Program-made: the position numbers and the translations under genes | In this document: positions 8,520 to 17,190 of the stretch, piece by piece | Numbering within the stretch: the stretch's first letter is position 1 | Layout of the letters: each line of letters begins with the position of its first letter | Assembly (NCBI GenBank): GCA_035391225.1 | Contig: DAOPKN010000003.1 | Span: 62,001-126,000, forward strand | DNA: 64,000 bases | Direction: 5' to 3' | Source: DAOPKN01 sp035391225 | GTDB lineage: Bacteria > Thermotogota > Thermotogae > MWEM01 | The notes under the pieces: generated by a model | Databases searched by the model: none | What the model saw: the letters and a program-made list of their open reading frames with translations, nothing else | Told to the model about the DNA's origin: nothing

Positions 8520-11321
8520 TTACAAGGCCCGCCAATCTCCGCTGCAGATGAAGCCCGCCCACAGCGCGGGGGAGGCAAAACCCACCTGCTCAAAAAGGGC
8601 ATCGATGCGTTCCAATTGCGCCTCTCGAAGTGCCTCTGCCCTGCCTCTTCCCTCCAAAACATGCCGGTAGAAGGACTCCATGAGCAACCCGGTATGTTCA
8701 TCGGAAACGCGCCAAAGACTCATGAGAACTGTTTGCGCACCGGAAAGGGCAAAGGCGCGACCGATTCCCATCGTTCCCTGCCCCTTTTGGATCTCCCCCA
8801 AGCCCGTTTCACAGGCCGAAAGGGTCACCAAAGCCGTACGAGAAAGGTCCAGGTTCAGTACGTCCAATCCCGTGAGGATGGCATCTTCCACTTCTTCCGG
8901 AACCATCCTTCCCCGCAACACATCGTTGATCCCTCCAAAAACAAGCCCGGACTGCACCAAGGGGTGTACCCAAATTTCCCCGGAAGAACAAACCCCCGGG
9001 ACTTCCTCCAAGAAGAAACCATGCGTTGCCACATGCAGTAACGTGGCTCCCCGAAGCGCCTTGAAATTCTTTTCCAGTGCATCCTTTCCAGAGAGGGTTG
9101 TCACCCCGAAATGGCCTTTGTTTTGCAACAACGATTGGATTCCCATTCCTTCCCGACGGGATCCTTGCAGGGGAAAAAAAGACCTGTTCTGCCCCCCTTC
9201 GCCCTGCAGAGCACGCACGAAACCCGTACGGAAGAGTTTTTCTGCCTTGGCAGAGCCTGGCTCGCTTGGTTCCCCTTCCTCGGGGAGCAAATCGAACTGC
9301 GGGTTAAAGACCAACGCCATTTCATGCTCCGCAAGGTGGGAAGCCGGTGCCATGCGCAGGAGTTCGCGGGGACTCGCCACGTAACTCACGAGATGCCCAT
9401 CCAAAAGGAAGTTGTCTTCCCCGGAAAGAAGCGCTTCCACCGGTAGCCGGCAAAGGGCTCCATCCATGCAAAAAATCAGGTGCCACCCTGGGTTGCCAGC
9501 ACTGGTTTCTCCGAACCCGAGGGGTTGGACGATTTCGCGGTACAATTCATTGCTCAGCCAAAGGAGCCGCTTAAAATCGGAAAGGCGCGATTGCGCAGCC
9601 GCTTGCCCAGAGCGTGTCTTTCCTTCCCCGTTGAGAAGTCGACGGAACTGCAAGATCTTCTTTTCCAGGGGAAGGTATTCTCCCAGATCCACTACCCGCA
9701 CCCCTTGGGCCTTTGGCGAAAGCACAAGGGCAACGAGCCTTTCGTGCTCGGGAGCGCAAAAAACCTCTTCGGCAAATCGGAACGGCCGGAACACCGAAAA
9801 GTCCACCAGAACCCCATCGGAGGGGATTTTTTCCGAGAGGTGGGAAAGGGTGAACGAACGCATCATGCGGTCCATCTCCAACTGCGGGATACTGTTTCCC
9901 AGCTTCTGTTCCAGCTGCTGGCATCTTCCTTCCTTCTGCAGGGTTTTTTGGGAGAATTCTTCGGGGGTTTCTCCCTTTTCCGGGCCGTTGAAAACCTGTC
10001 GCGCCAGTTCCGAACGCAACTGGAGGAATTCTTCGAAAAGCGCTGCGTTCTCTCCCTGCTCGTGGCTCACGTGTAGCAAAAGCCCCACCTCGAAAGAAAG
10101 AGCCTTGCGCTGTGCCAGTTGCTCGTACACTTCTCCCGCTTTTGTTGCATCACCGGGAAAGAAGTGCTGCAAGAAGGAAATCGCGAACCAGGTGTGTTTG
10201 GCACCTTTCTTTAGGAGCTGCAGAAGCGTGTATTCGGGGAGTCGGCGCACCGTGGCGTTCCAAAACGCATTTTCCGTACGCAGCATCTTGAGCATCTCGG
10301 AAAAGGCCTTTTCTTGCTCTCCGGATCGGAGCCAATCCAGGCATCGAAGGAAGTGGAAGTGGATACGGTCCGATGGCGAGAGAAGGGCAAAGTGTTGGGG
10401 GTTTGTTTCCATTTCCCGGAAGAAACCCCGGGCCAGTTTGCTTTCTTTCGCCTTCCAATTGGTTTCCGCGAGCTGGAACCGAAAATGTAGGGTAAGCGGG
10501 TGTTCTTCCCCCAATTTTTCCCGGCAACGCATCGTTGCGAAAGAAAGATCCTGTTGGGCCATACGGGAATCCCCGGTTTCCAGGTACGCCATTCCCAGGT
10601 TTTTCAATGTCTTGAAATGGTAGGGATGGTTTTCCGGAAGTTTCTCTTCCACGAGAGCAAATGCTTTTTGGAAGTATTCCTGGGCTTCCTTTGGTGCATC
10701 GTTCTGGAGGAAAAGCATGCCGAGGTTGTTGTAGCTTTCCGCAACCAGAAGGGTGTTATCGCCAAGACCCAAGCGAAGCCGAAGGGATTCTTCGAAGCGG
10801 GAGCGCGCGCCTTCCACCGACCCCAGCTCTTGCAAAATCGAACCCAGGTTGTTTAACAGCCGTGCCGTCAAGTCGGGATCCGGCTGTGGCAACTCGTTTG
10901 CCTTTTGCACCGCCCATCGTGCAAGATACAGTGCTTCTGGATACGCATACATACTTTTTTGGAGTAGCGCCAGGTTTGTCAAGGTATGGAGGAAAAAAGG
11001 GGATTGGTCCATGGCGTTCTGTTCGTAGCACTCCAAGGCTCGCTCGTAGCAATCCTTGGAACGGACGTACTGGCCAAGGGATTTGAAGACAAGGCCGAGG
11101 TTGTTCCAACTCTCCCCCAATTTTTCCGGAGGGCAACCGGGCAACGATTGCCGCATTTCCAGTGCCACTTCGAAATAGTTGCGGCTTTTCTGAAAAAGCC
11201 CTTGCTTCCAGGCCTCTTCTCCCTCGCTGTTGGCCTGATCGCTACACAACAAGGCTATTTCCGGCTGATCCGATTGCACCGCTTGCGCAAATTTCTTCCG
11301 TAACGTTTCCCACGTTTCCAT
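8520..11321 (-). CDS. TPR-repeat protein with C-terminal CHAT peptidase domain
   Basis: 933 residues, no signal peptide or membrane helix, so cytoplasmic. The N-terminal 350 or so residues hold tandem TPR repeats (for example ESWNNLGLVFKSLGQY and LLNNLGSILQELGS). The last 300 form a CHAT (caspase-like) domain with the catalytic pair in HVATHG (His about 767) and LSACETG (Cys about 837), so it should be an active cysteine protease if the family rule holds. Start ATG at 11321 chosen for GAAAGGGGG just before it; longer starts lack a site. It is divergent from the Bat operon, with the two starts 190 bp apart. Targets unknown. Confidence 0.85.
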   Translation of the reverse strand: METWETLRKKFAQAVQSDQPEIALLCSDQANSEGEEAWKQGLFQKSRNYFEVALEMRQSLPGCPPEKLGESWNNLGLVFKSLGQYVRSKDCYERALECYEQNAMDQSPFFLHTLTNLALLQKSMYAYPEALYLARWAVQKANELPQPDPDLTARLLNNLGSILQELGSVEGARSRFEESLRLRLGLGDNTLLVAESYNNLGMLFLQNDAPKEAQEYFQKAFALVEEKLPENHPYHFKTLKNLGMAYLETGDSRMAQQDLSFATMRCREKLGEEHPLTLHFRFQLAETNWKAKESKLARGFFREMETNPQHFALLSPSDRIHFHFLRCLDWLRSGEQEKAFSEMLKMLRTENAFWNATVRRLPEYTLLQLLKKGAKHTWFAISFLQHFFPGDATKAGEVYEQLAQRKALSFEVGLLLHVSHEQGENAALFEEFLQLRSELARQVFNGPEKGETPEEFSQKTLQKEGRCQQLEQKLGNSIPQLEMDRMMRSFTLSHLSEKIPSDGVLVDFSVFRPFRFAEEVFCAPEHERLVALVLSPKAQGVRVVDLGEYLPLEKKILQFRRLLNGEGKTRSGQAAAQSRLSDFKRLLWLSNELYREIVQPLGFGETSAGNPGWHLIFCMDGALCRLPVEALLSGEDNFLLDGHLVSYVASPRELLRMAPASHLAEHEMALVFNPQFDLLPEEGEPSEPGSAKAEKLFRTGFVRALQGEGGQNRSFFPLQGSRREGMGIQSLLQNKGHFGVTTLSGKDALEKNFKALRGATLLHVATHGFFLEEVPGVCSSGEIWVHPLVQSGLVFGGINDVLRGRMVPEEVEDAILTGLDVLNLDLSRTALVTLSACETGLGEIQKGQGTMGIGRAFALSGAQTVLMSLWRVSDEHTGLLMESFYRHVLEGRGRAEALREAQLERIDALFEQVGFASPALWAGFICSGDWRAL

Positions 11322-11457
11322 TGGGGGCCCCCTTTCAAACATAGTTCCTACCGTAATATACCACCGAATGCCCCCGTTTCCGCAAGCAGGTGGCAATTTC
11401 CGGAAGAAGGTCATGCGAGGGAAGTGACTTTTCCCAGGGATGCTCCAAGAACAGGTA

Positions 11458-11466
11458 TGTTATAAT
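11458..11466 (+). promoter_or_regulatory. Extended -10 promoter of the MoxR/Bat operon
   Basis: TGTTATAAT on the plus strand, 45 bases before the MoxR ATG. No good -35 at 17 bp, as usual for extended -10 promoters. The same TGTTATAAT form precedes the genes at 21987 (minus) and 24360. Confidence 0.65.
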
Positions 11467-11511
11467 TTGCCCAGGATCGGATTATCATGTTCCCCCAAGA
11501 GGAGGAGTTCG

Positions 11512-12495
11512 ATGGAAAACCTGGAACTACAACAAAAGGTGGAAGAAGCCTTCCCCACGTTTTCGTCCATCTTTGAAGAATTGCATCGGGTGATCATCGG
11601 CCAGGAAGAAATGCTCCAGGGCCTTTTGATTGCTTTGCTGTGCAAGGGGCACCTTTTGATCGAAGGAGTACCCGGTTTGGCAAAAACATTGGCCATCCAC
11701 ACCTTTTCGCGCATCCTGGACGTTGGCTTCAAGCGGATCCAGTTTACCCCGGACCTTCTCCCGGGTGACATAACCGGAACCCTGATTTTCAACATGAAAG
11801 ACGAGGTGTTCGTGGTCGAAAAAGGCCCCATCTTTGCCAACTTCGTGTTGGCCGATGAAATCAACCGCGCGCCTGCCAAGGTGCAATCGGCGTTGCTGGA
11901 GGCCATGCAGGAAAAACAGGTTACCATTGGGAAGAATACCTTTGCACTTCCACGCCCTTTCCTGGTAATGGCCACGCAAAACCCCATCGAACAGGAAGGA
12001 ACGTATCCCCTGCCCGAAGCCCAAACCGACCGCTTCATGATGAAACTGGAAATCACCTACCCCTCTTTGAAGGAAGAGTACCAGATCCTGCGCCTCATGG
12101 GAAAGGATCCGGACATTTCCCTGGAGAAATTGTTGAACCCGCAAAAAATCCTGGAACTGCAACAGCTGGTGAAAGAGGTATACGTGGACGAACAGCTACA
12201 GAAGTACATCGTGGATATCGTGTACGCCACCCGCTTCCCACAGAACTACAAGATGTCGGAGCTCAAGGCGTTCATCCGATTTGGCGCTTCCCCGAGAGCC
12301 ACGTTGAGCCTGTTGAAAACCGCCCGAGCCCGCGCGCTCATCCAGGGCCGTTCGTACGTAACTGCCGATGATATCAAAATCATGTCGATTCCGGTGCTCC
12401 GTCACCGCATCTTGCTTTCGTTCGAAGCCGAAGCCGATGAAATGCAAACGGAGGACGTGATCAGCAAAATCCTCAAAGGACTTCCCGTACCTTGA
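11512..12495 (+). CDS. MoxR-family AAA+ ATPase
   Basis: 327 residues. Walker A GVPGLAKT (52-59), Walker B with LADEINRAP, sensor region MATQNPIEQEGTYPLPEAQ and the MoxR C-terminal lid. MoxR ATPases act with vWA-domain proteins as chaperone-like remodellers. ATG chosen for AGGAGGAG six bases upstream; the frame is open further upstream but without a site. It heads the operon DUF58 - BatD-like - two vWA membrane proteins - TPR - large BatD-like protein, the standard partner set. Confidence 0.95.
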   Translation: MENLELQQKVEEAFPTFSSIFEELHRVIIGQEEMLQGLLIALLCKGHLLIEGVPGLAKTLAIHTFSRILDVGFKRIQFTPDLLPGDITGTLIFNMKDEVFVVEKGPIFANFVLADEINRAPAKVQSALLEAMQEKQVTIGKNTFALPRPFLVMATQNPIEQEGTYPLPEAQTDRFMMKLEITYPSLKEEYQILRLMGKDPDISLEKLLNPQKILELQQLVKEVYVDEQLQKYIVDIVYATRFPQNYKMSELKAFIRFGASPRATLSLLKTARARALIQGRSYVTADDIKIMSIPVLRHRILLSFEAEADEMQTEDVISKILKGLPVP

Positions 12496-12505
12496 GGGAG
12501 GGAGC

Positions 12506-13393
12506 ATGAGCCTTCCGAATGACCAGGAAATTCTCAAGCGTATCCGGGAGATCCGCATGGAGTTCTTGCGCCGTTCTACATCGGAGTTGCAGGGCTCGTA
12601 CCATTCCGCTTTCCGCGGGCAGGGCATGGAGTTTTCCGAAATTCGCCGGTACTTCCCCGGCGATGACGTGCGAAACATCTCCTGGAACACCACCGCGCGC
12701 AACCGCAAGTTGTTCGTCAAGGATTTCAAGGAGGACCGTTCGCTGAACCTGGTCCTCGCGGTAGACATTTCCCCATCAATGGCTTTTTGGAGCAAGGTTT
12801 CCCGCCGGGTTTTCATCGCGGAGGCAGGGGCGTCACTCACCTATTCCGCCCTCAAGGTGGGCGACAAGGTGGGTGCCCTCTTCTTTGACAACGAAATCGT
12901 TCGGTTCCTTCCCCCCGTCACGCGGTTGAAAAATCTTCTCGTTTCGGTGGGCCTGACGTTATCCCTGCAGGGAAAAGGGGCCGCGGACTTGGTGAAAGTG
13001 GAGGATTTCTTGGAAAGGTCGTTGCACGAGACATCCGCGATCTTCCTGTTCTCGGATTTCTTCATGGACGAAAAGCAGCTGGCCACCTCTGCATCCGTGC
13101 TGCGCCGGTTACACGTCCGCCACCAAGTGGTTCCGGTGATGGTCCACGATCCGCTGGAACTGGATTTGCCCCACTTGGGAATTTTGCACGTGCGCGACAT
13201 GGAAAGCGGCAGGGCAAAGCAGCTGCACCTTTCTCCCCGCCTGATGAAAAAGTATCGCCAGAAAATGGAGGAACACACCAAGCTCGTGGCCACACTGTTT
13301 GGCCGGCAGGGTATGGATGTTTTACATCTGAAAGCGGGCGATGATTATGTACGCCTTTTCACGCTGTATTTCAAACGGAATAAAAAAGCATAA
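12506..13393 (+). CDS. DUF58 protein with vWA-like fold
   Basis: 295 residues. The DUF58 hallmark (SAFRGQGMEFSEIRRYFPGDD, then RNISWNTTAR) occupies about residues 30-70, followed by a vWA-like region with a MIDAS-type start (AVDISPSM). No membrane helix. It partners MoxR ATPases in Bat operons. It starts 10 bases after moxR with GGGAGGGAGC, and its end is overlapped by the next gene. Confidence 0.9.
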   Translation: MSLPNDQEILKRIREIRMEFLRRSTSELQGSYHSAFRGQGMEFSEIRRYFPGDDVRNISWNTTARNRKLFVKDFKEDRSLNLVLAVDISPSMAFWSKVSRRVFIAEAGASLTYSALKVGDKVGALFFDNEIVRFLPPVTRLKNLLVSVGLTLSLQGKGAADLVKVEDFLERSLHETSAIFLFSDFFMDEKQLATSASVLRRLHVRHQVVPVMVHDPLELDLPHLGILHVRDMESGRAKQLHLSPRLMKKYRQKMEEHTKLVATLFGRQGMDVLHLKAGDDYVRLFTLYFKRNKKA

Positions 13394-14306
13394 ACGCCGC
13401 ATCCTTGTGCTGCTGTTGTGTTTTGCTGCCTCTCTTGCCCTGTGCGAAGAGGACCCCTACACGTTTCGCGTGTTCGTGGATCGCTCCGAGGTGCGCACCG
13501 GCGAAGAGATCCAGCTGCGCATTCAGGGGCGTTTGCCGTTTGCGCTTCCTTTCGAGTACCAGGGATTGGAAGGAGCGGATCCCGAACTGAACGTCTCCTT
13601 CGTGGAAGAATCCACCCAAACCATCACCCCCAACCTTTTCCTGGTAGAATACCGATACCGTTTGCTTTGCGATTCCCCCGGGGCTTTCGAGATTCCCCCC
13701 ATCCAGTTTTTCTTCGGAGGATTACAGATGGCCACTTCCACGATGGTATACATCGACGTGTACGATCCCGAGGAAACGTTTGGGTTGGAAGAAACAATGT
13801 ATTCTCCGCTGCAACCTCGTTCGGGAGCATGGGATTGGGCGCTTTGGATCCTCACTGCTTCCTTCGCCTCCGGTGGAATTTACGGGGTCTGGAGGTACCG
13901 GCTTTCGCTCCGTATCGAGTTGCCACCCATTCCAAAACCACCCGCCCAGCGGGTGGGGGAGATCTTGAATGCGTTTGCCGCCATGCCGGACCGCTTTCGA
14001 AATGCTGACACACCGCAGAAAATCCGGCTTTTGTACTACTCCATGTCCATGTTACTCCGCGAATACATCGACCACATTTACTCCATCGACCTACTGGAAA
14101 GCACCCCCCGTGAAGCCGACCTGCTTTTCCTCGAATCCCACGAGTTCCCGGGGGAATACGAGAAGAAAGTCGTGGAGTTCTTGTTCCGCTGTGACCTCGC
14201 GAAGTACTCGCTGCTGGTACCGAGCGAGCATTCCATGAAGAAAGATTTCGAAACCTTCCAGATCCTGTTCCGGCAAGCACTGCGGGACAAGATGGGAAGG
14301 GTGTGA
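13341..14306 (+). CDS. Bat-operon membrane protein, BatD/DUF4381-like
   Basis: Up to 321 residues. An N-terminal export helix (ILVLLLCFAASLALC) leads into a beta-rich BatD-like extracytoplasmic domain (about 40-155), a second membrane helix (about 170-190, WALWILTASFASGGIYGVW) and a helical cytoplasmic domain. This arrangement resembles a BatD half plus DUF4381. The start is uncertain: the first ATG (13341) overlaps the DUF58 gene by 53 bases and has no ribosome site; translation may begin nearer 13380-13405 by coupling. Inferred role: membrane anchor of the MoxR/vWA complex. Confidence 0.7.
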   Translation: MIMYAFSRCISNGIKKHKRRILVLLLCFAASLALCEEDPYTFRVFVDRSEVRTGEEIQLRIQGRLPFALPFEYQGLEGADPELNVSFVEESTQTITPNLFLVEYRYRLLCDSPGAFEIPPIQFFFGGLQMATSTMVYIDVYDPEETFGLEETMYSPLQPRSGAWDWALWILTASFASGGIYGVWRYRLSLRIELPPIPKPPAQRVGEILNAFAAMPDRFRNADTPQKIRLLYYSMSMLLREYIDHIYSIDLLESTPREADLLFLESHEFPGEYEKKVVEFLFRCDLAKYSLLVPSEHSMKKDFETFQILFRQALRDKMGRV

Positions 14307-14313
14307 GAATCGC

Positions 14314-15264
14314 ATGCGTTTCGTGTACCAGGGATTGTTGTGGTTCCTGATGCTTCTCCCCCTTGCACTGTTCTTTCTATTCCGGAACCGGAAAAAGCGC
14401 TACCTGCAATTTTCCAACGTGTCCATGCTGGGTTCCCTCCAAAAGGGTGTTCCACTGCTGCCACTGCTGTCCACATTCTTCAAGCTTCTCGCCATTTTCT
14501 TTTTCGTGCTGGGGGCTGCCCGGTTTGCGCGCGTGCAGTACCTGGATACCAACAGCGAAGTGTCTGCGATCGATATCCTTTTCACCGTGGATATTTCCAC
14601 TTCCATGGAACAGTTCTCCGGCAACCAAACCCGTATCCAACTCGCAGCGGAAGCGTTGCAGTCGTTGCTGGAAATTTCCGAGAAGGAACGAGCGGGTCTC
14701 GTTGTGTTCGCCGAAAACGCGTACACCGTCATGCCCTTGAGCTTCGACCACCAAGCCATCCTGTACTACGCCCTGAACCTCCCGAATTACCCGGGAAGCA
14801 TCTCCGACGGCACCGCGATTTGGGATGCGCTTCTCGTTTCCGCGGACAGGTTACAGGCTTCTCGTTCCAAGTCACGCGTGATTCTCTTGGTGACCGATGG
14901 CGCCAACAACACGGGGATTTTTACCAGTGACGAGGTGGAAGAGCGGCTGCTGGATATGGGAGTCAGCCTGTACGCCATTCAAATCGGGCAGTTCTTGCAA
15001 TTCCCTTCCACGGAAAGAAACGAGGTGTACCAACTCGAACGCTTGTGCGAGAATACTGCCGGCGGCTTTTTCGAATTGCAAAAGGCCAACGCCCTTCGAA
15101 ACGTCACGCGGGAAATCGGGAAGTTGGAAAAAAATAAAATCGAAAGGCGGCAGAACTTCGAGTTCTTCCTGGACTACTACCAGGTTTTCTTTACCCTTGC
15201 GCTCATCAGCTGTGGGCTTTTCCTGAACCTGGATATTGCGCTGGCAAGGGGGATCGGGATATGA
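14314..15264 (+). CDS. BatA-like vWA membrane protein
   Basis: 316 residues. Two N-terminal membrane helices, a central von Willebrand A domain with metal-site residues in DISTS, DGTAI and VTDGANN, then a C-terminal membrane helix (about 288-310). The layout is that of BatA/BatB (Aerotolerance) proteins. The intact DxSxS indicates a metal-binding MIDAS. Starts seven bases after the previous stop; its last bases overlap the next ATG (ATGA). Confidence 0.9.
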   Translation: MRFVYQGLLWFLMLLPLALFFLFRNRKKRYLQFSNVSMLGSLQKGVPLLPLLSTFFKLLAIFFFVLGAARFARVQYLDTNSEVSAIDILFTVDISTSMEQFSGNQTRIQLAAEALQSLLEISEKERAGLVVFAENAYTVMPLSFDHQAILYYALNLPNYPGSISDGTAIWDALLVSADRLQASRSKSRVILLVTDGANNTGIFTSDEVEERLLDMGVSLYAIQIGQFLQFPSTERNEVYQLERLCENTAGGFFELQKANALRNVTREIGKLEKNKIERRQNFEFFLDYYQVFFTLALISCGLFLNLDIALARGIGI

Positions 15265-16271
15265 AATTTTCCAACCCTTCGGCCTTGTTTTTGCTTTTGG
15301 CACTCGTTCCGTACCTGCTGCTGGTGATGCGCAAGGTGCGGTTGGTTTCCCGCACGTTGGACCGTTTTTTCAGCGTGGACAGCATCCGAGAGCTCTTTCG
15401 TGGCTACCGCATCCGGCGGATGGTTTGGAAATATACCTTGTTCTTCGTGGCCCTTTTCCTGGGAATCTTAGGCCTGGCGGGACCATACTTTGGCAGCCAA
15501 GTGGTCGCGGTGGAATCGCGGTCGGTGGACATGGTGATCGCGTTGGATTGTAGCCCCTCCATGGCCGCCCAAGATTGGTTGCCTTCTCGTTTCGACGTCG
15601 CGCGCGACGAAGTAACCCGCATTTTGAAAGGGATCAATGCCCGCGTGTGCCTGCTGCCCTTTTCGGGCGAAGCCTTCCTCACCACTCCCTTTACCCATGA
15701 TCTTGACGCGGTGATGATGATCATGGACGGCATGCGCCCCGGTTTCATTCAAACCACCGGAACCGACATGGACGTGCTTTTCCAAAAGATCCTGGACGAA
15801 TTCGACAACATTCGGCGTATCAAGGAGGAGCTTCAAATGGGATCCTTCGAGGAACCCCGAATCCTTTTCCTCCTCACCGACGGGGACGGGCAAAACTGGC
15901 CTTCGGATCTCACCTTGCGCGCGCTGAAAGCCAGGGGAATCGAAGTCTGGATCGAAGTGATCGCCACTTCCCGCGGCGCGAAGGTTCCCATTTACGACGA
16001 CTACGGAGAGATCGCCTACTACCTGGAACAAGGAGGACAGCCCTACCTTTCCCTACCTGACCTGGATCGTCTCAAGAGAATCATCAACCAAACGGGAGGC
16101 TTGTTACACGTGTATTCTCCCGGATCACCCATGTCCAACCGGGCAATCGCCCGCATCAACCCGGAAGAATTCGCCAGCCGCTACTCCCAGTCCGTCGAAA
16201 TCCGTGAGGAAGGTTTTCCACTAATGGGGATCCTGGCCGCGTTGGCTCTTTTCCTTGGCATGGTGTTGTGA
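15261..16271 (+). CDS. BatB-like vWA membrane protein
   Basis: 336 residues with the layout of the preceding gene: two N-terminal helices, vWA domain (MIDAS start ALDCSPSM, later LLTDGDGQNW) and a C-terminal helix (MGILAALALFLGMVL). Translationally coupled to the BatA-like gene by ATGA overlap. The two vWA domains probably form a hetero-complex facing the periplasmic side, as proposed for Bat proteins. Confidence 0.9.
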   Translation: MKFSNPSALFLLLALVPYLLLVMRKVRLVSRTLDRFFSVDSIRELFRGYRIRRMVWKYTLFFVALFLGILGLAGPYFGSQVVAVESRSVDMVIALDCSPSMAAQDWLPSRFDVARDEVTRILKGINARVCLLPFSGEAFLTTPFTHDLDAVMMIMDGMRPGFIQTTGTDMDVLFQKILDEFDNIRRIKEELQMGSFEEPRILFLLTDGDGQNWPSDLTLRALKARGIEVWIEVIATSRGAKVPIYDDYGEIAYYLEQGGQPYLSLPDLDRLKRIINQTGGLLHVYSPGSPMSNRAIARINPEEFASRYSQSVEIREEGFPLMGILAALALFLGMVL

Positions 16272-16284
16272 AGAAGGTGAATGG

Positions 16285-17190
16285 ATGAAACGCACACTTG
16301 CTTATTTTACCCTGTTTTTTTGTTTTTCCTGGCTCCTGACTGCTGCGACGGTGAGCCCTTCGAGCCTGGACTTCCAACGGCAACTCGAAAAACTGGCCAT
16401 ACACCCCGAAAGCCTGGTGGAAAACTTCAATACGGGGCAAGGGCAGTACCACCGCGGGGAATACGAGGAATCCTACCACCGCTTCGTTTCTTCCCAAACG
16501 TTGCGGGACGACAGCAAGAACGAGATGGACCGCGTGCTGGTGGCCCTTGGTGATAGCTACTACCAGCTCGGGATGCTGGAACATGCCTTGGACGCGTACA
16601 AGCGTGCCTTACGGTTGAATCCCCTGAACGAAACTGCCATGGAACACGCGGAGCATACGGCCGAGCGGTTGTTGCGCCACCTGGGTGCGGAAGAAAGCCC
16701 CGACGGTGAGAAAGAGAACCCCGATGAACAATCGGAGGAACAAAATCCCGATTCCGAAGAGCAGGATCCCTCCGAAGAGTCCGAGCCCGGACAGGGCCAA
16801 AATGGCCAAGGAGATGGAAAAAGCGGGAAGGAAAAGGGGAACGGGGAGCAACAAGACCCGGATCCGCAATCTTCCGGGGAACAGGACGATCCTGATCCGC
16901 AAGGCATGCCAGAAGGTAACGGCGAAAACCCCCAATCCACGGGGCAGAACACCGGATCGGACTCCCAACAACCCGGTCCTGACACCTCCCAACCGGGGAA
17001 CCTTCCGGGAGACGCTTCGGAGGGAAATGGCCAGAATACGCCGGACGCACCTCCCCGGCAAAACCCCTCTCCAGCACCTTCTGGAAACCTGGAACGCCTA
17101 TTCCGATCGTTGCAGCCTTCCGACGTGGACCAACTGACCAGTAACACACAGGACGGGGAAGATGGGTATGAGAAAACGATCCTTCCGTGA
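16285..17190 (+). CDS. BatC-like exported TPR protein with acidic low-complexity tail
   Basis: 301 residues: signal peptide (MKRTLAYFTLFFCFSWLLTA), two or three TPR motifs (about 50-120, including VLVALGDSYYQLGMLEHAL), then about 150 residues rich in E, D, Q, G, N and P that look disordered. The combination is typical of BatC. ATG at 16285 chosen for GAAGGTG; the longer frame begins inside batB. The 3' end overlaps the next gene by 29 bases. Confidence 0.85.
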   Translation: MKRTLAYFTLFFCFSWLLTAATVSPSSLDFQRQLEKLAIHPESLVENFNTGQGQYHRGEYEESYHRFVSSQTLRDDSKNEMDRVLVALGDSYYQLGMLEHALDAYKRALRLNPLNETAMEHAEHTAERLLRHLGAEESPDGEKENPDEQSEEQNPDSEEQDPSEESEPGQGQNGQGDGKSGKEKGNGEQQDPDPQSSGEQDDPDPQGMPEGNGENPQSTGQNTGSDSQQPGPDTSQPGNLPGDASEGNGQNTPDAPPRQNPSPAPSGNLERLFRSLQPSDVDQLTSNTQDGEDGYEKTILP

